The notes: a model not told the origin generated them from the sequence alone. A stretch of 33,005 nt of DNA from Actinomycetes bacterium (GCA_023436775.1 JAEZHW010000010.1:1-33005); one strand, 5' to 3'. Counted from the stretch's first letter, positions 23,804 to 32,866 are shown. Numbers and translations are program-made.

Positions 23804-25330
23804 CTAGCCTTCGCCGCCGTGGGCGTTGGCGAAGCGATCGAGGCGCACCAGCGTCTCGGCCTGGCCCAGCAGTTCGATGGACTCAAACAGCGGGGGCGAG
23901 ACGCGGCGGCCCGAAATGGCCACCCGCACCGGACCGAAGGCGATGCGCGGCTTCAGGCCCAGCTCGTCCACCAGCGCCGCCTGCAGGGCGGCCTGAATGG
24001 CCTCGGTGGTCCAGTCTGCCTCGCTGATGCCAGCGATCGCGGCGCGGGCAGCAGCGATCACCGCTGCCGCTTCGGCGGGCAGGGACGCGACCGCGTCCTC
24101 GTCCCAGGTCAGCGCGGTTGAGTCGGTAAAGAGGAAACCGAGCAGCCCAGGTGCCTCACCCAGCAGGTTCATCCGCTCTTGCACCAGCGGCGCAGCAGCC
24201 GTCACGATGGCAAGCTCGGCCTCGGTGGCCGGGTCCGCGACCAGGCCGGCACCCTGCAGGTACGGCACCAGGCGCGCGGCGAAGTCGGCAGCGCTCAGGC
24301 GACGCAGGTGGTCACCATTGATCGCGATTGCCTTCTTCAGGTCAAAGCGGGCCGGGTTGCCGTTGACGCTGTGCACGTCGAAGGCACCAGCCAGGTCGGC
24401 CATCGTGAACACGTCCTGGTCAGCCGAGAGCGACCAACCGAGCAGCGACAGGTAGTTCGTCAGACCCTCCGGGATGAAGCCCTGGTCACGGAGGTGGAAC
24501 AGGTTCGACTCGGGGTCGCGCTTCGAGAGCTTCTTGTTGCCCTCGCCCATGACGTACGGCAGGTGACCGAACTGCGGGATGAAGTCGGTGACCCCGATGT
24601 CAATCAGCGCCAGGTACAGCGCGATCTGACGCGGGGTCGAGGACAGCAGATCCTCACCGCGCAGCACGTGGGTCACGCCCATCAGCGCATCATCCACGGG
24701 GTTCACGAAGGTGTACAGCGGGGCCCCACCCGGACGCACCAGGGCGTAGTCGATGGTGCTGCCGGCCGGGAACTCGATCGGGCCGCGAACCAGGTCGTCG
24801 AAGCCGAGGGCGATGTCCTCGGGCACGCGCAGGCGCAGCGCCGGTTCGCGGCCCTCGGCACGGAACGCGGCCTTCTGCTCGTCCGTCAGCGTGCGGTCGT
24901 AGTTGTCGTAGCCGAACTGCACCGGGCGGCCGTTGGCGATGTTGCGCGCCTGGATCTCTTCCGGCGTGGAGAACGACTCGTACACGTGGCCGGCCGCAAC
25001 CAGCTTGGCGACGATCTCGTCATAGATCTCGCGGCGCTGGCTCTGCCGGTACGGTCCATGCGGTCCGCCGACCTCGACGCCCTCATCCCAGTCGATGTTG
25101 AGCCAGGTGAGCGCCTCAATGACCTGGTGGTAGCTTTCCTCGCTGTCGCGGGCCGCATCCGTGTCTTCAATGCGGAAGATCAGCTTGCCGCCGTTATTCC
25201 GGGCGTAGGCCCAGTTGAACAGGGCGGTCCGGATCAGGCCGACGTGCGGCGTGCCGGTCGGCGAGGGGCAGAACCGGACGCGAACGTCGCTGCCGGTTGC
25301 AGTACTGAAGGGAAGGCTGGATGCGCTCAT
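23804..25330 (-). CDS. gltX: Glutamyl-tRNA synthetase
   Basis: 508 residues from the ATG at 25330. It charges tRNA with glutamate using ATP. Class I signatures are PSPTGTPHVG (about 22-31, HIGH-like) and KLSKR (267-271, KMSKS-like). The catalytic core also shows FRIEDTD (about 52-58) and LRGEDLLSSTPRQ (about 223-235). The open frame continues upstream to 26146, but that part is a shadow of the MFS gene and not a fusion. Whether it also charges tRNA-Gln, to be corrected by GatCAB, cannot be seen here. It lies in an operon after the MFS gene with a 17-base gap. Confidence 0.96.
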   Translation of the reverse strand: MSASSLPFSTATGSDVRVRFCPSPTGTPHVGLIRTALFNWAYARNNGGKLIFRIEDTDAARDSEESYHQVIEALTWLNIDWDEGVEVGGPHGPYRQSQRREIYDEIVAKLVAAGHVYESFSTPEEIQARNIANGRPVQFGYDNYDRTLTDEQKAAFRAEGREPALRLRVPEDIALGFDDLVRGPIEFPAGSTIDYALVRPGGAPLYTFVNPVDDALMGVTHVLRGEDLLSSTPRQIALYLALIDIGVTDFIPQFGHLPYVMGEGNKKLSKRDPESNLFHLRDQGFIPEGLTNYLSLLGWSLSADQDVFTMADLAGAFDVHSVNGNPARFDLKKAIAINGDHLRRLSAADFAARLVPYLQGAGLVADPATEAELAIVTAAAPLVQERMNLLGEAPGLLGFLFTDSTALTWDEDAVASLPAEAAAVIAAARAAIAGISEADWTTEAIQAALQAALVDELGLKPRIAFGPVRVAISGRRVSPPLFESIELLGQAETLVRLDRFANAHGGEG

Positions 25331-25347
25331 GACGCCTCCAATCCTAC

Positions 25348-26583
25348 TCAGCCTTGGCCGGTGACGAGCCGACGACCGAGCAGCGGAACCAGGATGGCCA
25401 CTACGACCACAATCAGACCCGCAACCAGAGACAAGCCGGAGTAGCCAACCACGCTCAGCACCGGTCCAGCACACGCGCCCGCGAAGGCCCCCGAGAAGCT
25501 CATGAGTGCATCGGCACGGCCCTGCATCGCCGGGCGCCGCTCGGCCGGGACGGACTCGGTGAGCAGCACCGAGGCAGACACCGTCGCCGCCGACCAACCA
25601 AGCCCCAGCAAGCACAGACCGACGGTCACCCAGAAATGATCCTCCGCGAGGAAGGCCGTGATCAGGACCGCAGTCATCAGGATGCCAAGGCCCAGTCCCA
25701 GCACTGGCACCCGGCCCCAACGGTCGGCCAGCATGCCGAAGACAGGACTGAGGGCGTACATACCGGCCACGTGCAGGCTGATCGTGAAGCCGACGATCTC
25801 CAGCCCAGCGCCATGCCCAGTCAGGTGCACTGGCGTCATCGACATCACTGCGAGCATCACCATGTGGCTCGCGCTCACCGCAATAAAGGCCAGCAGCGCC
25901 GAGGTGGGCAGCGGGCCACGCTCCGCACGCGTCTGCGGCTTCGGGGTGACCGCAGGCAACTCGCCGCGAGCGGTCAGCAGCGGGTCTGGCCGCAGCGCGA
26001 CAAAGTACAGCAGCGCCGCGAGTAGCTGCACGACGAACGTCAGCAGGAAGCTGCCTGCCATATGCGGCAGGCCGAAGGACATGCCGACCGAGTCGCCGAG
26101 GGCCAGCAGATTCGGGCCCGTCACCGCGCCGACCGTCACCGACCACACGACCATCGAGAGGTCACGACCACGGCGTTCCGGCCTCGCCAAGTCCGTGGCC
26201 GCAAAGCGTGCCTGCAGCGTACCGGCCGAGCCAACACCCAACAGCGCCAGCGAGGCGAGCACGCCCGGCGTCGAGCCCACAGCGGCAAAGGTGATCACCA
26301 GCGCTGCCCCCGCGGCCGCAACCAGCGCCGCGGTGATCAGCGCCCAGCGCCGACCAGCCCGCACCGCCTGCTTGGCCAGCGGCATGGACGCAAGTGCCGT
26401 ACCGAGCGTCAGCATGGTGGCCGACAGCCCGGACAGGGCGTCCGATCCCGAGACCGAGGCGACGAGCAGGGCGCCGGTGGAGACACCGACGCCCAGCCCA
26501 AGTCCGCCCAGAATCTGGCCCGCGATCAGCACCGAGATGGTGCGACGCTGCAGCCGATCCTGCGCAGCGAGTGATGTCGTCAT
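25348..26583 (-). CDS. MFS transporter
   Basis: 411 residues with about 12 hydrophobic membrane segments, starting at about residue 17. The loop between helices 2 and 3 has MPLAKQAVRAGRRW (about 75-88), resembling the MFS signature GxLaDRxGRR, and a second version is GMLADRWGRVPVLG (about 270-283), between helices 8 and 9. It probably is a proton-driven exporter; the substrate is unknown. The ATG overlaps the FAH stop codon (ATGA), which sets this start in preference to a longer reading up to 26856 that overlaps the FAH gene. Confidence 0.9.
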   Translation of the reverse strand: MTTSLAAQDRLQRRTISVLIAGQILGGLGLGVGVSTGALLVASVSGSDALSGLSATMLTLGTALASMPLAKQAVRAGRRWALITAALVAAAGAALVITFAAVGSTPGVLASLALLGVGSAGTLQARFAATDLARPERRGRDLSMVVWSVTVGAVTGPNLLALGDSVGMSFGLPHMAGSFLLTFVVQLLAALLYFVALRPDPLLTARGELPAVTPKPQTRAERGPLPTSALLAFIAVSASHMVMLAVMSMTPVHLTGHGAGLEIVGFTISLHVAGMYALSPVFGMLADRWGRVPVLGLGLGILMTAVLITAFLAEDHFWVTVGLCLLGLGWSAATVSASVLLTESVPAERRPAMQGRADALMSFSGAFAGACAGPVLSVVGYSGLSLVAGLIVVVVAILVPLLGRRLVTGQG

Positions 26584-27359
26584 GCCCGAGCGGGCTTGTC
26601 GACGACCGGGTTTGTGAGCTTCCCGATGCCTTCGATTTCGATCTCGACGCGCTGTCCGGGCAAGATCTGACCGCTGCCGGCCGGCGTACCCATCAGGATC
26701 ACGTCGCCAGGGAGCAGGGTCATCACGCTCGACACGAAGGACACGACCTTCGCCGCCGAGTGCACCTGATCTGAGGTGCGTCCCGAGCGGCGCGGTTCGC
26801 CGTCGACCCAGGTCTGGATTGCCAGGTCGTCGGGGTCCAGCTCCGTTTCGATCCACGGACCCAGCGGGCAGAACGTGTCGTAGCCCTTGGCCCGAGCGAA
26901 CTGGCCGTCCTCGGCCATGTTGTCTCGAGCAGACACGTCGTTACCGATGGTGTAGCCAAAGACGTAGTCGAGGGCTTCGTCCTCGCTCACGTCCTTGGCG
27001 ATGCGGCCAATCACGATACCAAGCTCGCCCTCGTGCACCACCTTGCCGACGCCATCCGGAATCTGGATGGCATCCTCAGGCCCGACCACCGCGGTGTTCG
27101 GCTTGAGAATGATCAGCGGGTTCGGGGGTGCCCCGAACGGCATGTCGGCAGCGTGCGCAGGATAGTTGAGCCCGATTGCAACGATCTTCGACCGCGGAAT
27201 GACGGGCGACAACAGTCGCACGTCCGCGAGCGGAATCCGCTCATCCGTCGTTTCGAAGCCACTGAACATGGGGTCGCCATCCAGCACGACCAGTTCGTCC
27301 TCATCGACGATTCCGAAGCGAGGCGAGGCATCGGTCGCACTGAATCGTGCAACTCGCAT
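26580..27359 (-). CDS. Fumarylacetoacetate hydrolase-family protein
   Basis: 259 residues, the size of bacterial single-domain FAH proteins. GLNYPAHA (about 63-70, His69) matches the catalytic site. KVVHEGELGIVIG (about 106-118) gives metal ligands Glu110 and Glu112, and GYTIGNDVSARD (about 135-146) gives Asp141. The C-terminal part includes TLLPGDVILMGTPAGSG, typical of the family. These enzymes hydrolyse acylpyruvates, open 2-oxo acids or decarboxylate oxaloacetate. The exact reaction cannot be assigned. The gene follows ilvE by one base and overlaps the MFS gene by four, so it is co-expressed with branched-chain amino acid synthesis. The leuB-ilvE-FAH-gltX order is common in related actinobacteria, to my knowledge. 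Confidence 0.93.
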   Translation of the reverse strand: MRVARFSATDASPRFGIVDEDELVVLDGDPMFSGFETTDERIPLADVRLLSPVIPRSKIVAIGLNYPAHAADMPFGAPPNPLIILKPNTAVVGPEDAIQIPDGVGKVVHEGELGIVIGRIAKDVSEDEALDYVFGYTIGNDVSARDNMAEDGQFARAKGYDTFCPLGPWIETELDPDDLAIQTWVDGEPRRSGRTSDQVHSAAKVVSFVSSVMTLLPGDVILMGTPAGSGQILPGQRVEIEIEGIGKLTNPVVDKPARA

Positions 27360-27360
27360 G

Positions 27361-28506
27361 TCAATCCTCCAATTTGATCAACCAGTCGTGCCGGTCGGGC
27401 ACACGGCCGTACTGGATTCCAGTAAGTTCATCGCGCAGCGCCATAGTGAGCTCACCAGCAGGGGCGTCGGCCGATCCGATCTGGAGTCCGTTGGCACCCT
27501 TGAGCTCAGCGATAGGGGTGATCACCGCTGCAGTGCCGCAAGCGAAGACCTCGGTGATCTGACCAGAGGCAACGCCATCGCGCCACTCTTCAATTGTCAC
27601 ATCCCGTTCGACTACCTCGAGACCACGGTCCCGAGCCAGAGTCATGATGCTGTTGCGCGTGATGCCATCGAGGATGGTGCCGCTCAGTCGCGGGGTCACC
27701 AACTTGTTGTCCTTGTGCACGAAGAAGATGTTCATGCCGCCGAGCTCATCAACGTGCTGGCCGGTCTCGGCGTCCAGGAACAGCACCTGCGAGCAGCCGT
27801 TTTCATAAGCCTCGGCCTGCGGCAGCAGGGACGCGGCGTAGTTTCCACCGGTCTTGGCCGCACCGGTACCGCCGCGGCCGGCGCGGGAGTAGTCGGTCGA
27901 CAGCCAGATCGACACCGGGGCCACGCCCTTCGAGAAGTAGGCACCGGCCGGGCTGGCGATGACATAGAAGCCGACCTTCTTGGCCGGACGCACGCCGAGG
28001 AAGGCCTCCTTAGCAAACATGAAGGGTCGCACGTAGAGGCTGGTTTCGGGGGCCGACGGCACCCAGCCACCGTCCACCTTGATCAGCTCGCGCAGCGCCT
28101 GCAAGAAGTACTCCTCCGGCAGTTCCGGCAGGGCCAGGCGGCGAGCCGAGCGGTTGAGACGCTGGGCGTTCATGTCCGGGCGGAAGGCCCAGAGGCTGCC
28201 GTCGGCGTGACGGTAGACTTTCAGGCCCTCAAAGATTTCCTGGCTGTAGTGCAGGACCGAAGCAGCCGGGTCCAGCGCAATCGGACCGTAGGGCTGCACG
28301 CGCGGACGGTGCCAGCCGCCCCACTCCGACCAGCAGATGTCGACCATGTGGTCGGTGAAGTACTGGCCGAAGCCCGGGTTGGCCAGGATCGCTTCACGAT
28401 CCTTCGGGTCCCGGGCCTTGTCGTTCAGAGTGACAGCGAACTCAAGCGCCTTGAGAGATGCGTTGCCGTCTGGACGGCTGCCGAGTTCGATGCTGCTGCT
28501 GCTCAT
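27361..28506 (-). CDS. ilvE: Branched-chain amino acid aminotransferase
   Basis: 381 residues from the ATG at 28506, preceded by AAGGAT. The longer reading to 28953 is an antisense-like shadow over leuB and not used. The enzyme transfers amino groups between glutamate and the 2-oxo acids of Leu, Ile and Val. The fold-type IV PLP site is clear in GTGAAKTGGNYAASL (about 213-227, the PLP Lys218). VLHYSQEIFEGLKVYR (about 84-99) and SGTILDGITRNS motifs are family-typical. The length fits the IlvE of high-GC Gram-positives. Starts 10 bases after leuB ends, so both are in one operon. Confidence 0.96.
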   Translation of the reverse strand: MSSSSIELGSRPDGNASLKALEFAVTLNDKARDPKDREAILANPGFGQYFTDHMVDICWSEWGGWHRPRVQPYGPIALDPAASVLHYSQEIFEGLKVYRHADGSLWAFRPDMNAQRLNRSARRLALPELPEEYFLQALRELIKVDGGWVPSAPETSLYVRPFMFAKEAFLGVRPAKKVGFYVIASPAGAYFSKGVAPVSIWLSTDYSRAGRGGTGAAKTGGNYAASLLPQAEAYENGCSQVLFLDAETGQHVDELGGMNIFFVHKDNKLVTPRLSGTILDGITRNSIMTLARDRGLEVVERDVTIEEWRDGVASGQITEVFACGTAAVITPIAELKGANGLQIGSADAPAGELTMALRDELTGIQYGRVPDRHDWLIKLED

Positions 28507-28516
28507 GATGTGATCC

Positions 28517-29563
28517 TTAGATTCGGGCGAGAATGGCGTCGCCGATAGCGGCGGTGCTGCGGGGTTCAGATCCCCGCTCGGCCAGGTCGGCCGCAACGGC
28601 GGCGTTGATGCGGTCCGCCGCGCTGGAGTGGCCCAGGTGGTCAAGCAGGAGGGCTGCGGACAGGATTGCCGCAGTCGGGTCGGCCTTCTGCTGACCAGCA
28701 ATGTCGGGAGCCGAACCGTGGACCGGCTCGAACATGCTGGGGAACGTACCGTCAGGATTGACGTTGCCAGAGGCCGCCAGTCCGATCCCGCCGCTGATGG
28801 CGCCTGCGAGATCGGTGAGGATGTCGCCAAAGAGGTTGTCCGTGACGATGACATCAAATCTAGCAGGGTCAACCACAAGGTGGATGGTAGCCGCATCCAC
28901 GTGCTGGTAGTCCACCTGCACGTCCGGGTGTTCAGCCGCAACCGCGTCCACAATGCGCTGCCAGAGCGAGCCAGCGAAGGTGAGCACGTTGGTCTTGTGC
29001 ACCAGGGTGAGCTTCTTGCGACGACGCTCGGCCTGGGCGAAGGCGAAGCGGACCACGCGCTCGACGCCGAAGGCGGTGTTCACCGACACCTCATTCGCGA
29101 TTTCGTGCGGGGTGCCCCGCCGGATCGCGCCACCGTTGCCGACGTAGGGACCTTCGGTGCCTTCGCGAACAACCAGGAAGTCCACCTCGCCGTGCTTGGC
29201 CAGCGGGCTGACCACGCCCGGGTAAATCTTGGTCGGACGCAGGTTCACGTAGTGGTCCATCGCGAAGCGCAACTTCAGGATCAGTCCGCGTTCGATGATG
29301 CCACCGGCGAGGCGCGGATCGCGCGGGTCGCCACCGGCAGCGCCAAAGAGAATGGCATCGTTCTTGGCGATCTCGGCCAGGTCATCGTCGTCGAGGATGT
29401 GGCCGGTCTCGAGGTAGTGTGCGGCGCTGAAGGGGAACTCCTGCTCAACCAGGTTCACGCTCTCGGGCAGGGCGGCCCGCAGCACCTTCCGGGCCTCGGC
29501 GAGCACCTCCGGCCCGATCCCGTCACCGGGGATGACCGCGAGCTTCAAGGTGTCCGTTGTCAC
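28517..29563 (-). CDS. leuB: 3-isopropylmalate dehydrogenase
   Basis: 348 residues from a GTG at 29563 with GAGGAAGGAA upstream. The third step of leucine synthesis: NAD-dependent oxidation and decarboxylation of 3-isopropylmalate. IPGDGIGPEVL (about 10-20) starts the fold. LKLRFAMDHYVNLRP (about 84-98) matches substrate-binding Arg residues. VTDNLFGDILTDLAG (about 218-232) holds the metal-binding Asp residues, and FEPVHGSAPDIAG (about 257-269) is the NAD-binding loop. It is the first gene of the leuB-ilvE-FAH-MFS-gltX-flavoprotein run. A candidate -10 (TATGCT, 29610-29605) lies upstream, without a convincing -35. No leader peptide or attenuator was seen. Confidence 0.96.
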   Translation of the reverse strand: MTTDTLKLAVIPGDGIGPEVLAEARKVLRAALPESVNLVEQEFPFSAAHYLETGHILDDDDLAEIAKNDAILFGAAGGDPRDPRLAGGIIERGLILKLRFAMDHYVNLRPTKIYPGVVSPLAKHGEVDFLVVREGTEGPYVGNGGAIRRGTPHEIANEVSVNTAFGVERVVRFAFAQAERRRKKLTLVHKTNVLTFAGSLWQRIVDAVAAEHPDVQVDYQHVDAATIHLVVDPARFDVIVTDNLFGDILTDLAGAISGGIGLAASGNVNPDGTFPSMFEPVHGSAPDIAGQQKADPTAAILSAALLLDHLGHSSAADRINAAVAADLAERGSEPRSTAAIGDAILARI

Positions 29564-29683
29564 GTCGTTGTTCCTTCCTCGGCCCTCGCCGACACACTCA
29601 TTCGAGCATACTCGCGTGATCTGCACGCCAGTTGCGCTGGCGGTGGAATGCAATCGGGCCCCCGACGTTACTGACAGCCCCAC

Positions 29684-29726
29684 AAACGAGTGCGGCGCGC
29701 TCCGACCCATGCCGGAAGCGCGCCGC
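29684..29726 (-). terminator. Intrinsic terminator after serA
   Basis: On the minus strand a strong G/C-rich stem (GCGGCGCGCT with AGCGCGCCGC, extended inside by TCCG/CGGA with one bulged T) spans 29692-29726. It is followed by ACTCGTTTGTG. It begins 17 bases past the serA stop and separates serA from leuB. Confidence 0.8.
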
Positions 29727-29743
29727 GATCGAAGGGGAATTCC

Positions 29744-31339
29744 TTACGGCTCGACCACGTCGATTTCGCGCAGCGAGGTCGCCTGGATGGCGTCCTTGAC
29801 CTGCGAGAGCAGGCCCTCCTCGACCGGGGAGTCGACGGTGAGGATGCTCAGGGCCTCGCCGCCCGCCTCGTGGCGAGCGATCTGGAGGCCCGCGATGTTG
29901 ACGTTCGCCTCACCGAGCAGCTTGCCAAAGATGGCAACCACGCCCGGGCGGTCGGTGTAGGTGAAGACGATGAAGTGGTTCGCGAACGGCACCTCAACGT
30001 CGTAGCCGTTGATCTCGACGATCTTCTGCACCTGCTTGGTGCCGGTGAGCGTGCCGGAGACCGAGACGGTGCTGCCGTCGCCGAGCACACCGCGGACGGT
30101 AATCAAGTTGCGGTATTCGGGGCTCTCCGCCTCGGTGATCAGGCGCACCTCGATGCCGCGCTGCTCGGCGAAGCCCGGAGCGTTCACGTAGGAGACCGTC
30201 TTGTCACCGGCGACCTTGGTGAAGATACCCTTCAGGGCAGCGAGCTTGAGGGCCTTGACGTCGTAGGCGCTGAGTTCACCGCGCACCTCGACATCCACGC
30301 TGACGATGGCCTGGTCGGCGAGGCCGGCGAAGACCTGGCCGAGCTTTTCAGTCAGCGGCAGGCCCGGACGCACGTACGTGTCGATGATGCCACCGGCGAC
30401 GTTCACCGCGTCCGGCACCAGTTCACCGGCGAGGGCCAGGCGCACCGACTTGGCGACGGCGATACCGGCCTTCTCCTGGGCCTCGTCCGTCGAGGCACCG
30501 AGGTGCGGCGTGACGACGATGTTGTCCAATTCGAGCAGCGGCGAATCGGTCGGCGGCTCGTTGACGAACACGTCCAGGCCAGCGCCGGCAATGCGACGGT
30601 CCTTGAGTGCGTTGTAGAGCGCGTCCTCGTCAATGATGCCGCCACGGCTGGCGTTGACGATTCGCAGGTTCGGCTTTGCCAGGGCGAACTCGGCCTCGCC
30701 GATCAGACCGACGGTCTCAGGGGTCTTCGGGATGTGGATGGTGATGAAGTCGGCGCGGCGCATGACCTCTTCAAGGCTGACTGCCTCGACGCCCAGCTGC
30801 TGCGCACGAGCCGGGGTCACGTAGGGGTCGTAGCCGATCAGCTTGACGCCGAAACCAGCGAGACGTTCGGCGACGAGTGCACCGATGCGGCCGAGGCCGA
30901 CGATACCAACGGTCTTCTCGTAGAGTTCGACGCCGGTGTAGGCGCTGCGCTTCCACTTGCCATCCTTCAGCGAGGCGTTCGCGTCCGGGACGTGGCGGGC
31001 CAGCGCCAGCATGAGCGTGATGGCCAGTTCACCGGCCGAGATGATGTTGGAGGTCGGAGCGTTCACGACCATGACACCGGCCTCGGTGGCGGCCTTGATG
31101 TCGACGTTGTCGAGACCGACGCCGGCACGGGCGATCACCTGCAGGTTCTTGCCAGCGGCAATCGCCTCAGCGTCCACCTTGGTAGCGGAGCGGACCAAGA
31201 TCGCGTTGGCGGTCTCGAGCGCAGCCAGCAATGCTGGGCGGTCGGTGCCGTCCACGTGCTGAATCTCGAAGTCGGGGCCAAGCGCCTCGACGGTAGCGGG
31301 TGAAAGCTCTTCTGCGATCAGCACGATCGGCTTGGTCAC
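29744..31339 (-). CDS. serA: D-3-phosphoglycerate dehydrogenase, long form with ACT domain
   Basis: 531 residues from a GTG at 31339 with a perfect GGAGG seven bases upstream. The first step of serine synthesis, oxidation of 3-phosphoglycerate with NAD. The Rossmann loop is VGLGRIGALVAERL (about 146-159). NASRGGIIDE carries the substrate-binding Arg, and TPHLGASTDEAQEK (about 278-291) holds the catalytic His. An intervening domain (about 320-450) precedes a C-terminal ACT domain (about 455-531, FTYTDRPGVVAIFGK onward), so feedback control by serine is likely. This long actinobacterial type is normal. It stands alone, with its own terminator. A weak -10 (TAGCAT, 31399-31394) lies upstream. Confidence 0.97.
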   Translation of the reverse strand: MTKPIVLIAEELSPATVEALGPDFEIQHVDGTDRPALLAALETANAILVRSATKVDAEAIAAGKNLQVIARAGVGLDNVDIKAATEAGVMVVNAPTSNIISAGELAITLMLALARHVPDANASLKDGKWKRSAYTGVELYEKTVGIVGLGRIGALVAERLAGFGVKLIGYDPYVTPARAQQLGVEAVSLEEVMRRADFITIHIPKTPETVGLIGEAEFALAKPNLRIVNASRGGIIDEDALYNALKDRRIAGAGLDVFVNEPPTDSPLLELDNIVVTPHLGASTDEAQEKAGIAVAKSVRLALAGELVPDAVNVAGGIIDTYVRPGLPLTEKLGQVFAGLADQAIVSVDVEVRGELSAYDVKALKLAALKGIFTKVAGDKTVSYVNAPGFAEQRGIEVRLITEAESPEYRNLITVRGVLGDGSTVSVSGTLTGTKQVQKIVEINGYDVEVPFANHFIVFTYTDRPGVVAIFGKLLGEANVNIAGLQIARHEAGGEALSILTVDSPVEEGLLSQVKDAIQATSLREIDVVEP

Positions 31340-31453
31340 GATAGTCCTCCGGGACGCATTTGACAGGCGCCTCGTCAGTCGGCACCGCCTTCAATGCTAC
31401 CGGCTGGATCCTGGGCGTATTCGCCTCAGGTCACGAACCGAAATCGAATCGTG

Positions 31454-31831
31454 TTAGAGAGCGGGACTTGGCACTGTCGCCACACCGACGAGGGTGCTCA
31501 AACCGATGAAGAGCGCCTCGTTTGCCGCCAACGCGGCGAGGAACACCAGCGCTGCTTCCCAGGCCTTGCGTCGTCGACTGAGCAACAGGGCTGCGGCCCA
31601 GGCAACGACTGGCAAGATCAGGGCGGCCAACAGGATCAGCCACAGCGACGGCGGCAGCGTCAGACCCTCGAGGTCGAAGACCTGCTGCATGGCCAGCAGG
31701 CTACTGAGCGATTCCCAGACGTTGTAGACGAACAGCAGGGCAAAGACGCCCGCGACCAGCACCACCGGAATACGAATCCAGGGCTGGGCGGGTGCGGCAG
31801 CGTCGTTCATGGTCGTGTCATGCTTCACCAT
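31454..31831 (-). CDS. Small membrane protein of unknown function
   Basis: 125 residues from the ATG at 31831. It has about three hydrophobic segments (about 21-45, 58-84 and 93-115), with RRRK at about 85-88 in a cytoplasmic loop. The ATG overlaps the stop of the upstream gene (TAATG), so both are translated together and may act as a pair. I do not recognise a family. A longer reading to 32056 covers the other membrane protein gene in another frame and is rejected. Confidence 0.75.
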   Translation of the reverse strand: MVKHDTTMNDAAAPAQPWIRIPVVLVAGVFALLFVYNVWESLSSLLAMQQVFDLEGLTLPPSLWLILLAALILPVVAWAAALLLSRRRKAWEAALVFLAALAANEALFIGLSTLVGVATVPSPAL

Positions 31832-32262
31832 TAGCGCAGTCCCATCAGCCAGGGCCAGGGCACCAGCACGATGGCGCCGAGCAGCAACCAGGTCAGCTTG
31901 ACCATGGGCTTGCGCTCCCGCAGCAGCGCAAACGCGGCGAGGCCCCAGAGTACCGGCGACAGCACCGCCAGCCAGCGACCGAGGCTCGCCATGCCCGCCT
32001 GGAGCGGGTCTGCGAACAAGCCGTAGCGACCGAAACTGATCGCCGAGAACAGCCACGCCACGGTGTAGAGCACCCCGATACCGGCGAAGATGCCGTAGCC
32101 GACGAGCACGGCCGACTGGCCAAAACTCGAGCCTGCTGCTGCGGCAGGCGCTGCTGCCGCATCCGAGGCCGGGGTGGCAGCGGCCGCGGCGCGTGGCTTC
32201 GCCGGAGCCTGTCGCTCCTCGTCACCAGCCCAGGTCAGGGCCTCGTCATCTGACTCAGTCAC
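31831..32262 (-). CDS. Small actinobacterial membrane protein with acidic, Ala-rich N-terminus
   Basis: 143 residues. The N-terminus is acidic (MTESDDEALTWAGDEE), then comes an Ala/Pro-rich low-complexity linker to about 44, and then three hydrophobic segments (about 50-75, 92-112 and 121-140). Similar Microbacteriaceae proteins, as I remember them, start with DDxLxWAGD and are often database-labelled as DNA polymerase III gamma/tau; that label is not supported by any motif here. The gene directly precedes and overlaps the small membrane protein gene. Function unknown. Confidence 0.75.
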   Translation of the reverse strand: MTESDDEALTWAGDEERQAPAKPRAAAAATPASDAAAAPAAAAGSSFGQSAVLVGYGIFAGIGVLYTVAWLFSAISFGRYGLFADPLQAGMASLGRWLAVLSPVLWGLAAFALLRERKPMVKLTWLLLGAIVLVPWPWLMGLR

Positions 32263-32314
32263 GCTGCCATCCTACGCGGCTGTGCACGCCCGGGGCCTAG
32301 GTGGGCGGCCGCAA

Positions 32315-32866
32315 TTACAGCGCGCGGTACGCGCCTTCCTGGCCGAAGATGGAGGCGGCGTTGTCGACCATGCGGTAGTTCTGCATCTTCATGACCACGA
32401 TCAGGTGGTCACCGGCCGGGTACTTGTGCATGACCTTGGCCTCGATCCACAGCGGGGCGTGCTTGAGCAAGACTGCACCCGAGGGTCGGGCTACCCATTC
32501 AATGCCGTCGAGGCGGCTGCCACGGAAGCGCGAGCCGAGCTGCTCGATCTTGTCCTGGTGTTCCGTCCCAAGCAGGGAGATGCCGAGCGCCGGCAAATCC
32601 TCGATCATGGGCCAGGTTGAGCTGGAGCGCTGCACCGCGATCGAGCACATGGGCGGGTCGAAACTCACCCCTGCCGTGAACGAGGACAGCAGCATGAGCG
32701 TCGGCTCACCGCTGGTCAGGGCCGCGACGGCCGCGACCGCGGTCGGCACGACGCGGCAGATCTCGCGAGCGTCGGTGGCGCCCAGGCCTTCCTGCATCCA
32801 CTCGTCCGGCACCAGCGCCTTCGGCTGCCCAGCCAGCAAGTCGGGAATCACAGCGTTCGCGCCCAC
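32315..32866 (-). CDS. Flavin reductase-like FMN-binding split-barrel protein
   Basis: 183 residues from a GTG at 32866 with AAGGAG nine bases upstream. It resembles flavin reductase-like domains that bind FMN and may supply reduced flavin to a monooxygenase. LMLLSSFTAGVSFDPPMCSIAVQ (about 57-79) matches the split-barrel core with its conserved Ser and Pro residues, and AKVMHKYPAGDHLIVV (about 142-157) the typical GDH segment near the C-terminus. No monooxygenase partner is in the window. A perfect dyad lies just upstream and may control it. Confidence 0.88.
   Translation of the reverse strand: MGANAVIPDLLAGQPKALVPDEWMQEGLGATDAREICRVVPTAVAAVAALTSGEPTLMLLSSFTAGVSFDPPMCSIAVQRSSSTWPMIEDLPALGISLLGTEHQDKIEQLGSRFRGSRLDGIEWVARPSGAVLLKHAPLWIEAKVMHKYPAGDHLIVVMKMQNYRMVDNAASIFGQEGAYRAL

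Noticed and set aside
23804..26146. A 780-codon open frame that appears to fuse an unknown domain to glutamyl-tRNA synthetase
   Set aside because: The N-terminal 270 codons are low-complexity Gly/Arg/Ala sequence overlapping the MFS gene in another frame. gltX has a good internal ATG at 25330 at the normal family start.
27361..28953. A 530-codon frame extending ilvE upstream
   Set aside because: The extension overlaps leuB and has no family similarity. The ATG at 28506 has a ribosome binding site and gives the usual length.
31831..32262. DNA polymerase III gamma/tau
   Set aside because: This label is used for similar proteins in databases, but the protein is a 143-residue membrane protein without AAA+ or clamp-loader motifs.
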